Assembly (NCBI RefSeq): GCF_903469665.1 | Contig: NZ_CAGKLC010000011.1 | Span: 18,180 to 82,179, forward strand | DNA: 64,000 nt | DNA from: Flavobacterium sp. UGB4466 | GTDB lineage: Bacteria > Bacteroidota > Bacteroidia > Flavobacteriales > Flavobacteriaceae | Reading direction: 5' to 3' | Shown here: positions 16,793 through 26,304 of the stretch, in pieces | How the letters are laid out: each line of letters starts with the position of its first letter | How positions within the stretch are numbered: the stretch's first letter is position 1 | Translations under genes and position numbers: made by a program | The notes under the pieces: generated by a model | The model's input: only the letters and a program-made list of their open reading frames with translations | The model's database searches: none | What the model was told of the DNA's origin: nothing

Positions 16793-19567
16793 TTATCTGA
16801 ATAAATTTTTATCGAATACCATTCTGATAGCATCGGCGTGACGACGTTTTGAACGTGTGTAACTTCCTGATGCCGGAGCAGAGTAAGCTTTTAATGAAGC
16901 TAATCTCCATTTCACAAGGTCAAAGTTCATCAACATAAAGCTGTAAGCTCCCATGTTTTTAGGCTCTTCCTGTGCCCAAACGTAATCGTCAGCATTTGGA
17001 TATTGTGCGATGATTTCTTTGATTTGCTCTACAGGGAAAGGGAATAATTGCTCGATACGAACCACTGCAACGTCATTTCTTCCATTGTTTTCTCTTTCAG
17101 CGACAATGTCGTAGTAGAATTTACCGGTACAGAATACTAAAGATTTTACGTCTTTTTTGTTTACTGTAGTATCGTCGATTGTTTCCTGGAAGCTTCCGTT
17201 TGCTAATTCCTCAACAGTAGATACGCATCTTGGATCACGTAATAAACTTTTTGGAGAGAAAACTACCAATGGTTTACGGAATTTCGTTTTCATTTGTCTT
17301 CTGATCAAGTGGAAGAAGTTAGCCGGTGTTGTACAATCGGCAACATACATATTGTGTCTTGCACAAAGTTGTAAGTAACGTTCCATTCTTGCAGAAGAGT
17401 GTTCAGCTCCCTGACCTTCATATCCGTGAGGCAATAATAAAACAATACCGTTTTGGTTGTTCCATTTGTCTTCTCCACAAGAAATATACTGGTCAATCAT
17501 GATTTGGGCTCCGTTAGAGAAATCTCCAAACTGTGCTTCCCAAATAGTTAAAGCATTTGGATTCGCTAAGGCATATCCATAATCAAAACCAAGAACACCA
17601 TATTCAGATAAAAGCGAGTTGAAAACACCGAATTTTCCTTTTTTGTTCGCTATAGTGTCCAGTAAAATAACTTCTTCTTCAGAATCTTCCACTTTAACTA
17701 CCGCATGACGGTGAGAGAATGTACCACGCTCTACGTCCTGACCGGAAATACGAATGTCAAATCCTTCTGTTAAAAGTGAACCGTAAGCCAATGCTTCCGC
17801 AGTTCCCCAATCCAAAGTGTTGTTGTCGTATCCAACTTTTCTGTCAGTAACAATTTTAGTGATCTTGTTGATGAATTTCTTGTCTGCCGGTAATGTCGAG
17901 ATTGTATTGATGATAGAATCCAGTTCCTTCTTGTCAAAAGTAGTATCTGTTTTTTCTAACATTTGCGTATCGGTTACCTGAACAAATCCATTCCATTCGT
18001 TTTGCATGAATGGAGTTATAATCGTCAAATCTTTTTTACGGGAAGCTTCTAAGTTTTCCTCTAAAGCAGATTTGTATTCTTTTTCTAAAGCATTTACATA
18101 AGAAGCATCGATTATGCCGTCAGACAATAATTTCTCTGCATAAATATCTCTTGGATTTTTATGTTTAGCGATGATTTTATATAAAACTGGTTGTGTAAAA
18201 CGAGGCTCATCACCTTCGTTATGACCGTATTTTCTGTATCCTAATAAGTCAATAAATACGTCACGTCCAAACTGCATTCTATAATCTAATGCAAAAGATA
18301 CGGCATGTACAACAGCTTCAGCATCATCGGCATTTACGTGTAATACCGGTGAAAGTGTTACTTTGGCAACATCTGTACAGTACGTAGACGAACGTGCATC
18401 TAAATAGTTAGTGGTAAAACCAACCTGATTGTTGATAACGATATGAATTGTACCACCTGTTTTGTAACCGTCAAGTTGAGCCATTTGAATGATCTCATAC
18501 AAGATTCCCTGACCTGCGATTGCAGCATCTCCGTGAACGGCAATAGGTAATACTTTAGAGAAATCGTTAGGATAATATTTGTCCTGTTTTGCTCTTGTGA
18601 TTCCTTCAATTACAGCTCCAACCGTTTCTAAGTGAGAAGGGTTTGGTGCTAAATTGATATTGATGTTTTTTCCTGTTCTTGTTTTTTTGTCGGCAGTAAG
18701 ACCTAAGTGGTATTTTACGTCACCGTCAAAATATTCCTGATCGTAATCTTTACCGTCAAACTCACCAAAAATATCCTGAGTTGATTTTCCGAAGATGTTA
18801 GCCAAAACGTTCAAACGACCACGGTGAGCCATTCCCATTACGAATTGTTCAACACCTTTTTCGGCAGCCTGCTCGATCAAAGCGTCCAAAGCCGGGATGA
18901 TAGATTCTCCACCTTCTAATGAGAAACGTTTTTGTCCTACATATTTAGTATGCAGGAAGTTCTCGAAAGATACGGCCTGGTTTAATTTATTTAAGATTGT
19001 TTTCTTTTCGTCAGAAGAGAAGTTTGGCTGGTTTACGTTTACAGCCAGTTTGTCCTGGATCCATTTTACAACGCCGGGATTTCTGATGTACATGTATTCG
19101 ATACCAATGTGCTGGCAGTAAATAGTCTGAAGACGTGTAACAATATCCTGTAGTGTAGAAGGCGCTACTCCGATTGCCTGAGCAGCATCAAAAACTGTTG
19201 AAAGATCAGCAGTTGTTAATCCGAAATTTTCAATGTCTAAAGTTGGAGACGATGTTCTGCGATCACGAACTGGGTTTGTTTTAGTAAACAAGTGCCCGCG
19301 AGTACGGTAAGCATCGATTAATTTTAGGACATTGAATTCTTTTTGTAATTTATCAGAAACTAAACTACAATCTACGTTGTCGTTTGTTACGTATTCAACG
19401 ATTCGTTGAACCGGATTTTCGTCATTATAAGTCGTTTGTCCAAAATCGAAACCTTGAAAAAAACTTCTCCAGCTTGGCTCAACGCTATCTGGGTTTACTA
19501 AATACTGATCATATAATTGTGCGAAAAACTCTGTATGCGCTGCATTTAAAAATGAAAACCTATCCAT
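16793..19567 (-). CDS. sucA: 2-oxoglutarate dehydrogenase E1
   Basis: 924 aa thiamine diphosphate enzyme that decarboxylates 2-oxoglutarate. The start giving [20 protein letters not shown] places the usual N-terminal E2-binding motif ([24 protein letters not shown]) at the start; a longer frame adds 18 unlikely residues. Visible motifs include [14 protein letters not shown], the thiamine-binding [10 protein letters not shown]...INNQVGFTT region and [17 protein letters not shown]. First gene of sucAB, with a TACTTTTG -7-like box at 19611-19604 (minus strand). Confidence 0.96.
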   Translation of the reverse strand: MDRFSFLNAAHTEFFAQLYDQYLVNPDSVEPSWRSFFQGFDFGQTTYNDENPVQRIVEYVTNDNVDCSLVSDKLQKEFNVLKLIDAYRTRGHLFTKTNPVRDRRTSSPTLDIENFGLTTADLSTVFDAAQAIGVAPSTLQDIVTRLQTIYCQHIGIEYMYIRNPGVVKWIQDKLAVNVNQPNFSSDEKKTILNKLNQAVSFENFLHTKYVGQKRFSLEGGESIIPALDALIEQAAEKGVEQFVMGMAHRGRLNVLANIFGKSTQDIFGEFDGKDYDQEYFDGDVKYHLGLTADKKTRTGKNININLAPNPSHLETVGAVIEGITRAKQDKYYPNDFSKVLPIAVHGDAAIAGQGILYEIIQMAQLDGYKTGGTIHIVINNQVGFTTNYLDARSSTYCTDVAKVTLSPVLHVNADDAEAVVHAVSFALDYRMQFGRDVFIDLLGYRKYGHNEGDEPRFTQPVLYKIIAKHKNPRDIYAEKLLSDGIIDASYVNALEKEYKSALEENLEASRKKDLTIITPFMQNEWNGFVQVTDTQMLEKTDTTFDKKELDSIINTISTLPADKKFINKITKIVTDRKVGYDNNTLDWGTAEALAYGSLLTEGFDIRISGQDVERGTFSHRHAVVKVEDSEEEVILLDTIANKKGKFGVFNSLLSEYGVLGFDYGYALANPNALTIWEAQFGDFSNGAQIMIDQYISCGEDKWNNQNGIVLLLPHGYEGQGAEHSSARMERYLQLCARHNMYVADCTTPANFFHLIRRQMKTKFRKPLVVFSPKSLLRDPRCVSTVEELANGSFQETIDDTTVNKKDVKSLVFCTGKFYYDIVAERENNGRNDVAVVRIEQLFPFPVEQIKEIIAQYPNADDYVWAQEEPKNMGAYSFMLMNFDLVKWRLASLKAYSAPASGSYTRSKRRHADAIRMVFDKNLFR

Positions 19568-19637
19568 AATATGAGTGAATATACTTTTTGTTAAATAGAA
19601 TCGCAAAAGTACAACAATCACATTTATTTAAATCTTT

Positions 19638-19661
19638 TTTTTACGTACTTTTACGTAAAAA
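19638..19661. promoter_or_regulatory. Perfect palindrome between sucA and the divergent OMP gene
   Basis: TTTTTACGTA-CTTT-TACGTAAAAA: 10-bp arms around a 4-base spacer in the 116-base divergent region. Candidate operator acting on sucAB, the outer-membrane protein gene, or both. Not followed by features expected of a terminator for either gene. Confidence 0.5.
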
Positions 19662-19683
19662 TTTGTTAAAAATAGACTCTACT

Positions 19684-20235
19684 ATGGATAAAAATCAAAT
19701 TTCAATCGTTTTCAAAACTTTTTTTGTGATTTTGGCTGTCTCATTTTCGAGTTCTGCTTTTGCACAACAAAAATATGTCATAGACAACAGCAATCATTTT
19801 TGGGAGAAAGTTCAGTTTGGAGGAGGTCTTGGTTTAGGAATTGGTTCCGGATATACGGACATTTCGGTTTCACCAAGTGCTATTTATAATGTAAACGAAA
19901 TTGTAGCGGTTGGTGTTGGATTGCAGTTTGGTTATTTGTCTTCTAAAAATTATTATAGTTCTTTTGTTTATGGTGGAAGCCTGGTTGGACTCGTGAATCC
20001 GATTCCTGAAATTCAGCTGTCAGCAGAATTGGAACAGGTTCGTATCAATACAGACTATAAATCAACGGCCTATCGACCAAGTTACTCTGATGATTATTGG
20101 AATACCGCCTTGTACCTCGGTGCGGGTTACCGAACCGGAAGTGTTACTATTGGAGCACGTTATGATGTTTTGTATGATAAAAATACAAGTCTTTACGGAT
20201 CAGGATTTATGCCTTTTGTGAGAGTTTATTTTTAG
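19684..20235 (+). CDS. Small outer-membrane beta-barrel protein
   Basis: 183 aa from MDKNQISIVFKTFF, with a signal peptide ending AFAQ. The mature part has alternating hydrophobic strands with glycine-rich turns (GGGLGLGIGSGYTDISVSPS, IVAVGVGLQFGYLS, ALYLGAGYRTGSVTIGARYDV) and a C-terminal aromatic (RVYF), as in 8-stranded outer-membrane proteins. Homologues beside sucA may carry names such as alpha-ketoglutarate decarboxylase; nothing in this sequence supports enzymatic activity and such a name would be neighbour-derived. Role unknown. Confidence 0.75.
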   Translation: MDKNQISIVFKTFFVILAVSFSSSAFAQQKYVIDNSNHFWEKVQFGGGLGLGIGSGYTDISVSPSAIYNVNEIVAVGVGLQFGYLSSKNYYSSFVYGGSLVGLVNPIPEIQLSAELEQVRINTDYKSTAYRPSYSDDYWNTALYLGAGYRTGSVTIGARYDVLYDKNTSLYGSGFMPFVRVYF

Positions 20236-20236
20236 A

Positions 20237-20260
20237 GGTGCTGAGATGCTAAGATGCTAA
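20237..20260. repeat. Octamer array, left side (three units)
   Basis: Three tandem octamers read on the minus strand as T(T/C)AGNNNC. Inverted relative to the seven-unit array at 20708-20763, so the two arrays bracket the gene between them. Confidence 0.7.
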
Positions 20261-20294
20261 GTTTTTAATTCATTATCATAATTACAGTTCTTAA

Positions 20295-20711
20295 ATGAAA
20301 AAATATTTTGCTCTTCTTTTTGGAATTCTTCTTGGAAGTTCGTCCTGTCAACAAAAGGAAACAAAAAACGTTGATGTTAAAAAACAAGCTCAAATAGATG
20401 CAAATCTTGGAGTGATAAATTCTTTGAGTAATGCTGGTGATAAGCTAACTGCTTCAAGAGAAGTTTTTCACTGGATTTATTTCAAAGATGAAAAACAAAG
20501 AAATAATTATTTGACAGAAGTTAGTAAGAAAGGATTTGAACTAGTGAGTTCAGATAAAATTAATGATGAGTTTCCATATCAATTACAAATAAAAAGGATT
20601 GACAAAGTTGATGAAAATAGTGTAAATGATTATGTAATCTATCTATGGGAAAGGGCAATTGAATATAATGGAGATTACGATGGATGGGAAACAAGTATAG
20701 AAAAAACTTAG
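20295..20711 (+). CDS. RraB-fold lipoprotein
   Basis: 138 aa with a lipoprotein signal (MKKYFALLFGILLGSSSC; lipid-modified Cys after GSSS). Residues about 50-138 follow the regulator of ribonuclease activity B family pattern: a leading HWIYFKDEKQRNNYL, then KGFELVSSDKI, and the closing NGDYDGWET. Classical RraB is a cytosolic RNase E inhibitor, so an exported, lipid-anchored member must do something else. Bracketed by inverted octamer arrays, the right one beginning at its own stop codon. Monocistronic as far as visible. Confidence 0.65.
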   Translation: MKKYFALLFGILLGSSSCQQKETKNVDVKKQAQIDANLGVINSLSNAGDKLTASREVFHWIYFKDEKQRNNYLTEVSKKGFELVSSDKINDEFPYQLQIKRIDKVDENSVNDYVIYLWERAIEYNGDYDGWETSIEKT

Positions 20712-20763
20712 AATCTCAGAAACTTAGAGCCTCAGCACCTTAGTATCTCAGTACCTTAGCCCC
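20708..20763. repeat. Octamer array, right side (seven units)
   Basis: Seven contiguous octamers T(T/C)AGNNNC in which TTAG and TCAG alternate strictly, giving a 16-bp higher-order period. The first unit contains the stop codon of the RraB-fold gene. Confidence 0.8.
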
Positions 20764-20764
20764 T

Positions 20765-21118
20765 CTACTTATAATAATTTCGGAACCAAACCTTCTGCCA
20801 TTCTCTTTTTAAAATCAAAAAGGAAACCTGCTCGGCTAAGATTACCAAATCAGAACCGTCGAGTTTTTTGATTTCATCTTCAGAAACATCGATGATATAA
20901 AGCAGATTGAGGTACTCCGCAAATTTGTACTGAATCATTCTATAGATTTTCTCGTGAAGTTGAATTTTTAGTTCTTCGGGAGAAATGCTCATTGGAAAAT
21001 CTATTCCTTCGTTGGCCAAATTAAAGTCTTTGTTAATTTGCTCAATCAAACTTAAATATAGATTTTCGCTTTCGGCATCAGCCAATAAAATGTCGGTATT
21101 TGCAGGGATTGGAAACAT
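20765..21118 (-). CDS. Conserved-looking hypothetical protein
   Basis: 117 aa, acidic, no signal peptide or membrane helix (MFPIPANTDILLADAESENLY). Sequence looks mostly alpha-helical, with a hydrophobic core segment (KFAEYLNLLYIIDVSEDEI). I do not recognise the family. It begins 41 bases from the LacI-type gene on the same strand and may be its downstream partner. Confidence 0.5.
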   Translation of the reverse strand: MFPIPANTDILLADAESENLYLSLIEQINKDFNLANEGIDFPMSISPEELKIQLHEKIYRMIQYKFAEYLNLLYIIDVSEDEIKKLDGSDLVILAEQVSFLILKREWQKVWFRNYYK

Positions 21119-21159
21119 TGAGGCTTTTTAAGAATTGACGCAAAGTTAAAACTAAAAAA

Positions 21160-22185
21160 TCATTTTACGGTTGATTCTCTTTCAATGATTCTTGTAGGAA
21201 GTTCAATAATTTGATGCGTCACCGGCCGATGCTCTTTCAGGTCGGCAATTTCATCGATTAAAAGCGAAACGGCCTGATGGCCCATTTCAAAGCCGGGCTG
21301 GTCAATTGTGGTTAATTTAGGTGAGATAACCGTGCTCATAAACCAGTTGCTGAATCCAAAAACCGCTACCTGTTCCGGTGTTTTGATTCCCGCCTCATTA
21401 AAATATTTGATAATTCCGATAGCGACCAGATCAGTGATGGCAAAAATCGCGTCTATGTCCGGGTGCTCCGTCATTATTTTCTGAGCATTTTCGTAACCAT
21501 CCTCAAAATCGGTATTATTGTCACATACATAAACCAGTTTGGAATCGTATTCAATCCCATGTGCTTCCAAAGCTCTTTTGTATCCTAAGAATCTGTCGAT
21601 GGAGTTTTGAGGAACATAAGAACCTCTAAAATGTGCGATCTTTTTGAATCCTTTATTAATAAGATAGGAAACGGCATCGAATGCCGCTTTAGCATCATTG
21701 ATCACGACTTTGGAACAATCGACTCTTTTGGCAATTTTATCAAATAAAACAACGGGCGTGTTTTTGCGGATCGCTTCATTAATATGAGTAAAATCATCTG
21801 TTTCATTAGAGAGTGACATTAAAACCCCGTCAACTCGTTTTTGAATTAATAAGGCCAGCTGTTTTTTCTCCAGTTCGTATTTTTCGTTGGATTGTAATAT
21901 AATGACAAGATATCCTCTTTTTTCGGCTTCTTCGAGAATACCATTTAAGACACTGGAGAAGAAATGATGCACGGTAGCCGGAATGATTACACCTATTGTT
22001 TTGGTTTCGTTGGTTCTTAGGTTTACCGCGACCGAATTGGGCATGTAATTCATGGTTTCGGCCATTTCGATCACGCGGGCACGTGTAGACTTACTAATAT
22101 CGGTATAGCCTTTTAATGCCTTTGAAACCGTGGTAACCGAAATTCCCAATGCCGAGGCTATATCTATTAATTTGGTGTCATTCAT
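21160..22185 (-). CDS. LacI-family transcriptional regulator of the trehalose module
   Basis: 341 aa. N-terminal LacI HTH (IASALGISVTTVSKALKGY), hinge helix region (NYMPNSVAVNLRTN) and a periplasmic-binding-protein-like sensor domain. Divergent from the TonB receptor/MFS/trehalase genes, with two CGAAAACGTTTT-type operators between. The ligand is probably trehalose or a derivative, by context. Confidence 0.9.
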   Translation of the reverse strand: MNDTKLIDIASALGISVTTVSKALKGYTDISKSTRARVIEMAETMNYMPNSVAVNLRTNETKTIGVIIPATVHHFFSSVLNGILEEAEKRGYLVIILQSNEKYELEKKQLALLIQKRVDGVLMSLSNETDDFTHINEAIRKNTPVVLFDKIAKRVDCSKVVINDAKAAFDAVSYLINKGFKKIAHFRGSYVPQNSIDRFLGYKRALEAHGIEYDSKLVYVCDNNTDFEDGYENAQKIMTEHPDIDAIFAITDLVAIGIIKYFNEAGIKTPEQVAVFGFSNWFMSTVISPKLTTIDQPGFEMGHQAVSLLIDEIADLKEHRPVTHQIIELPTRIIERESTVK

Positions 22186-22233
22186 GAAATAAAAGTACTA
22201 AAAAATAAAGTGTATTGATAAAAAAATAACTTC

Positions 22234-22268
22234 CGAAAACGTTTTAGGGGATTTCGAAAACGTTTTCG
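22234..22268. promoter_or_regulatory. Two LacI-type operators
   Basis: Operator 1 is CGAAAACGTTTTAG (22234-22247). Operator 2 is CGAAAACGTTTTCG (22255-22268), a perfect palindrome that extends to TCGAAAACGTTTTCGA. Centres are 21 bp apart, two helical turns, so two dimers would bind on the same face. Both match the LacI/GalR consensus CGNAAACGTTTNCG. Confidence 0.85.
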
Positions 22269-22352
22269 ATTTAGAATTCTTAAATTAGAGTTAATTCCTT
22301 GAGTAAGTTTACATTTCATAAATGAAAGATTTACTAACTAAACCAAAAAAAC

Positions 22353-24992
22353 ATGAAACAGCAACATTCTTATTTAAGCATAGTATTTCTGATATGGTGC
22401 TTAATCTCTGTTCCGAACCATTTGTTTGCACAGCATAAAAATACCGTTTCCGGAAAAGTACTCGATGAGAGCGGACAAACGATTCCGGGAGCCAATGTTT
22501 CGCTTAAAGGAACAGATAAAAATACGATTACAGATGAAAACGGAAGGTTCGTATTTTCCAATATTCCCGCAGGAGATTATACCATTGTAGCGACCAATGT
22601 GGGGTGTAAAACCTTTGGAAAACAAATCACTGTAAAAGAAGGAGAATCTCTAGAGGTTAGTTTACTTCTGGAAGGGGAATCACAAAGTTTGAAAGAAGTG
22701 GTCGTAACAGGATCTTCAAGTCCGAGGTCTAAATTAGAATCCAGTGTGGCCATTACCACCATGGGAGCTAAGGCTATCGAAGACAGGGCACCGGCAAGTA
22801 CAGCTGCTTTATTGCAAACGATTCCCGGATTTGTGGTAGAAGCTTCAGGGGGAGAAATTGGAAACAACCTTTTTGCAAGAGGAATTCCGTCTGCCGGAGC
22901 CTATGAGTATGTACAGATTCAGGAAGACGGATTGCCGGTTTTTGAAGATGGCGCGCTGCAATTTGCGAATGCTGATACTTTTTACAGATTAGACGAAACC
23001 GTGAGCAAAATGGAAGCAGTTCGCGGGGGCTCAGCATCTATTTTTGCTAATAATGCGCCGGGAGGAATCATCAATTTTATTTCGAAGACAGGACAGAATG
23101 ACTTTCAGGGAAGAGCTAAATTCTCGACTTCAGATTACGGAATGTTCCGTACCGACCTTAATTTATCGGGGGCTTTAATTCAGGACAAATTGTTCTTTAA
23201 CGTTGGAGGTTTTTACAGAGCCGATAATGGGGTAAGAAATACCGGTTTTACTGCTAATAAAGGAGGGCAGATCAAAGGAAATATTACTTATAAATTTGAT
23301 GATAACGATTATTTGAGAATTAACTTCAAACATCTGGATGACAGAAATGCGTTCTATTTACCGATTCCATTAAAAAGTAATAATGGTAAAATAGAAGGAA
23401 TTCCGGGCTTTAATCCAAATTACGGAACCTTGACGTCAGTAAATTTTAGCCGTTTAAATGTACCGCAATACGGTGGGGGAACTTTTACGGCAGATTTGGA
23501 AGATGGATCTCATCCGATCATCAACTCGATCGGTGCGGAATTTAAAAAGAAGATATCGGAGAAAGTGACGTTTAAGAATGCCTTCAAACAAACCAATATC
23601 AATTTGAATTACAATGCTATTTTTCCAAATGGAGGTCCGTGGACACAAGATGCTTATGCAACAGGGGTTCAGAATACCACGGCCAGTAACCTGACCTATT
23701 CTTATGTCGATAATGGAGCAACTCTTGATCCGAATGCCTTAATTATGAGAGCAGATCTTTGGCACATCGAGAAAAAGATGAACAATTTTGCGAACAATTT
23801 CTCTTTTGCGTTTGATTTAGATCCTGTAAAACTGACTGCGGGTTACTATTATTCCAACTGGAAATCGAATCAATACTGGAATTGGAACTCGTATTTAGTG
23901 GGAGTTTCAGACAATCCGAGATTGTTAAATGTAAAAGACAATACATCAGGCGTAAATCATACCTGGAATGGGGTGGAAAGAATTACTTGGTTAGAAAGAG
24001 ATGCCCAAACCAAAGGGGTTTTGAATGATGTTTATGCCGATGCTGAAATCAAAGCGACAGACAAGCTGACTTTCAATGCCGGTTTACGATACAATAAAGA
24101 CAAGTATTCAGGGTACCGAGACAATGCGAGATTTTTTGCAGAGAACCTGGGGATTTTAAACAACAATACGGCCGATGATAAGGTAACAACGGTAAAAGGA
24201 AATCCGTATACGTACTGGCGATATGATGTGAGCGAATGGTCGTATACCGCTGCCGGAAACTACAAATTCAATGACAATATGGCTTCGTATGTACGTTACA
24301 GCCACGGTTTCAGATCGCCTATTGAAGAGTCCTTTTATGATAATGCAGCCGATTTGAGCAAGCTGGAAAACACCGAGGTAAATCAGTTTGAGTTGGGGTA
24401 TAAATATTCTAATTCTTTCTTCAATGTAAATGCCAACTTGTTTCACATGGGCTTAAAAAATGTTGCCTTTACGGATATTTTATCGGATGGATCTTCTGAG
24501 AATAAATTTGCCGATGTAAACAATATTGGTCTTGAAGTAGAAACGAATGCCAGATATAAAATGGTAAAAATGAACTTTACGTTTACGGTTCAAAAACCGG
24601 AGTATGATAATTTTACGGGTACCAATGCTGACGGATCGACTTTTAATTTTAACGGAAACACAGCCAGAAGAATCCCTAAGTTTTTCTGTAACTTAAGACC
24701 GGAAGTGGATATTACAAAAGATTTTACAGCTTATGTGCAGTTCTCTTATTATGATAAAAAATTCACGAATCAGGACAATAAACAAGTTTTGCCGGCTTAT
24801 AAAGAAGTAGGGGCGGGATTAAATTATACCTATCATAATCTTCGTTTTGCGGTTGATGCTTCAAACTTGTTCAATGAAATAGGTTTAACCGAAGGTGATC
24901 CAAGACAAACTACGTCAGCCGCAAGTGATGTGTTTATGGCAAGACCAATTTTAGGACGCGCCTTTAGATTTTCGGTGGCGATTAATTTTTAA
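22353..24992 (+). CDS. TonB-dependent receptor of the trehalose module
   Basis: 879 aa. Signal peptide (ending LFAQ), carboxypeptidase-like regulatory domain (VSGKVLDESGQTIPGANVSLKGT), plug (TIPGFVVEASGGEIGNNLFARGI, KMEAVRGGSASIFANNAPGG) and barrel ending VAINF. No SusD partner follows, so it is a stand-alone receptor. Followed by an MFS permease and trehalase, implying uptake of trehalose or a related alpha-glucoside across the outer membrane. A weak TAAGTTTA -7-like box occurs about 40 bases upstream. Confidence 0.88.
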   Translation: MKQQHSYLSIVFLIWCLISVPNHLFAQHKNTVSGKVLDESGQTIPGANVSLKGTDKNTITDENGRFVFSNIPAGDYTIVATNVGCKTFGKQITVKEGESLEVSLLLEGESQSLKEVVVTGSSSPRSKLESSVAITTMGAKAIEDRAPASTAALLQTIPGFVVEASGGEIGNNLFARGIPSAGAYEYVQIQEDGLPVFEDGALQFANADTFYRLDETVSKMEAVRGGSASIFANNAPGGIINFISKTGQNDFQGRAKFSTSDYGMFRTDLNLSGALIQDKLFFNVGGFYRADNGVRNTGFTANKGGQIKGNITYKFDDNDYLRINFKHLDDRNAFYLPIPLKSNNGKIEGIPGFNPNYGTLTSVNFSRLNVPQYGGGTFTADLEDGSHPIINSIGAEFKKKISEKVTFKNAFKQTNINLNYNAIFPNGGPWTQDAYATGVQNTTASNLTYSYVDNGATLDPNALIMRADLWHIEKKMNNFANNFSFAFDLDPVKLTAGYYYSNWKSNQYWNWNSYLVGVSDNPRLLNVKDNTSGVNHTWNGVERITWLERDAQTKGVLNDVYADAEIKATDKLTFNAGLRYNKDKYSGYRDNARFFAENLGILNNNTADDKVTTVKGNPYTYWRYDVSEWSYTAAGNYKFNDNMASYVRYSHGFRSPIEESFYDNAADLSKLENTEVNQFELGYKYSNSFFNVNANLFHMGLKNVAFTDILSDGSSENKFADVNNIGLEVETNARYKMVKMNFTFTVQKPEYDNFTGTNADGSTFNFNGNTARRIPKFFCNLRPEVDITKDFTAYVQFSYYDKKFTNQDNKQVLPAYKEVGAGLNYTYHNLRFAVDASNLFNEIGLTEGDPRQTTSAASDVFMARPILGRAFRFSVAINF

Positions 24993-25020
24993 GAGATTGT
25001 GAAATGTGAGATGTAGAGTA

Positions 25021-25050
25021 TGTTCGAAACCTGAAACCTGAAACCTGAAA
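25021..25050. repeat. CCTGAAA heptamer array
   Basis: Three perfect CCTGAAA heptamers in the spacer between the TonB receptor and the permease, the same period-7 style as the nuo spacer. Confidence 0.55.
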
Positions 25051-25083
25051 CATTTCAACTATTAAACGACAAACCAATAAAAA

Positions 25084-26304
25084 ATGAAAAACATAGGAAT
25101 TAAAATCTCTCTTTACCTCAATTATTTTGTCTTCGCTATTCTCCTGAATAGCGTAGGCATTGTGATTTTGAAATCGCAGAAAAATTATGGAGTAGATGAA
25201 GTTCAGGCGAGTATTTTAGAAGCGTTTAAGGACATGCCTATTGCGATTGTTTCCTTTTTTATAGCCTCTTTTTTGCCCAGAATCGGCTATCGAAAATCCA
25301 TGCTGATTGGTTTGGGTTTGGTTACTCTGGCTTGTATTTCCATGTATTTTGGAAATTCATTTGACAATGCTAAAATTCTTTTTGCAACCGTTGGAGTTTC
25401 GTTTGCCTTGATTAAAGTTTCGGTTTATTCCTTAATTGGTACTGTTACCGAAACCAAAAAAGAACACAATGCCTTGATGAGCAGTATTGAAGGTTTTTTT
25501 ATGGTTGGAATTGCACTGGCTTATTTTCTGTTTCCGGCTTTTAATAAGGAAGAGGATCCCAATTCGTGGCTAAATGTGTATTGGTTTCTTGCCGGATTGT
25601 CGTTGCTGTCGTTTCTGTTTTTGTGCTTTGTGAAGTTTGAAGAAACCGAAGTCGCCGCAGGAGCAAATCTCAAAGACGATTTCATGCAAATGTTCCGTTT
25701 AATGGCGAAATTGCTAACGGTTGTTTTTGTAATCAGTGTCTTTTTGTTTGTAATGATTGAACAGGGAATCCTTTCCTGGTTGCCTACATTCAATACAAAA
25801 GTGCTGCATTTGCCTGAAAATATAAGCATTATGATGGCTAGTATTTTGGCCATTTCACTGGCAGCCGGAAGGATGATTGCCGGAATTGTAACTAAAAAAG
25901 TGGGCTGGCTCTGGGTGCTAAGTTTCTGTATTCTTTCAGCCATGCTGATTGTAGTTTTTGTACTTCCAAAAACCGTTGGATTGGAAGTGAAAAGCATCAA
26001 TACCCTGGCAGACATACCTTTAATTGGTTTCGCATTTCCTTTAATTGGACTGTTTATTGCACCAATTTATCCGTTGTTAAATTCGATTGTATTGAGTGCG
26101 CTGCCTAAAAATCTGCAAAGTTCGATGACAGGATTAATTGTGATTTTTTCGGCTCTTGGCGGAACATTAGGCTCCAGAATAACAGGCTGGCTGTTTAAAA
26201 ATGAAGGACCGGAAAAGGCATTTTATTTTACATTAATTCCAATGTCTTTATTATTAGTGTCTTTTTTTATTCTTAAAAAAATAACTGCAAAAGATGAAAT
26301 TTAA
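25084..26304 (+). CDS. MFS sugar permease
   Basis: 406 aa with about 12 predicted helices and the A-motif-like loop SFLPRIGYRKSMLIGLG between helices 2 and 3. Probably imports the disaccharide across the inner membrane. It overlaps the trehalase start by 11 bases, indicating translational coupling. Substrate is inferred from context only. Confidence 0.85.
   Translation: MKNIGIKISLYLNYFVFAILLNSVGIVILKSQKNYGVDEVQASILEAFKDMPIAIVSFFIASFLPRIGYRKSMLIGLGLVTLACISMYFGNSFDNAKILFATVGVSFALIKVSVYSLIGTVTETKKEHNALMSSIEGFFMVGIALAYFLFPAFNKEEDPNSWLNVYWFLAGLSLLSFLFLCFVKFEETEVAAGANLKDDFMQMFRLMAKLLTVVFVISVFLFVMIEQGILSWLPTFNTKVLHLPENISIMMASILAISLAAGRMIAGIVTKKVGWLWVLSFCILSAMLIVVFVLPKTVGLEVKSINTLADIPLIGFAFPLIGLFIAPIYPLLNSIVLSALPKNLQSSMTGLIVIFSALGGTLGSRITGWLFKNEGPEKAFYFTLIPMSLLLVSFFILKKITAKDEI

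Noticed and set aside
19684..20235. Enzymatic 2-oxoglutarate decarboxylase because it lies beside sucA
   Set aside because: The sequence is a small signal-bearing beta-barrel with no cofactor motif.
22353..24992. SusC/SusD polysaccharide-utilisation pair
   Set aside because: No SusD-like lipoprotein follows the receptor; the next genes are an MFS permease and trehalase.
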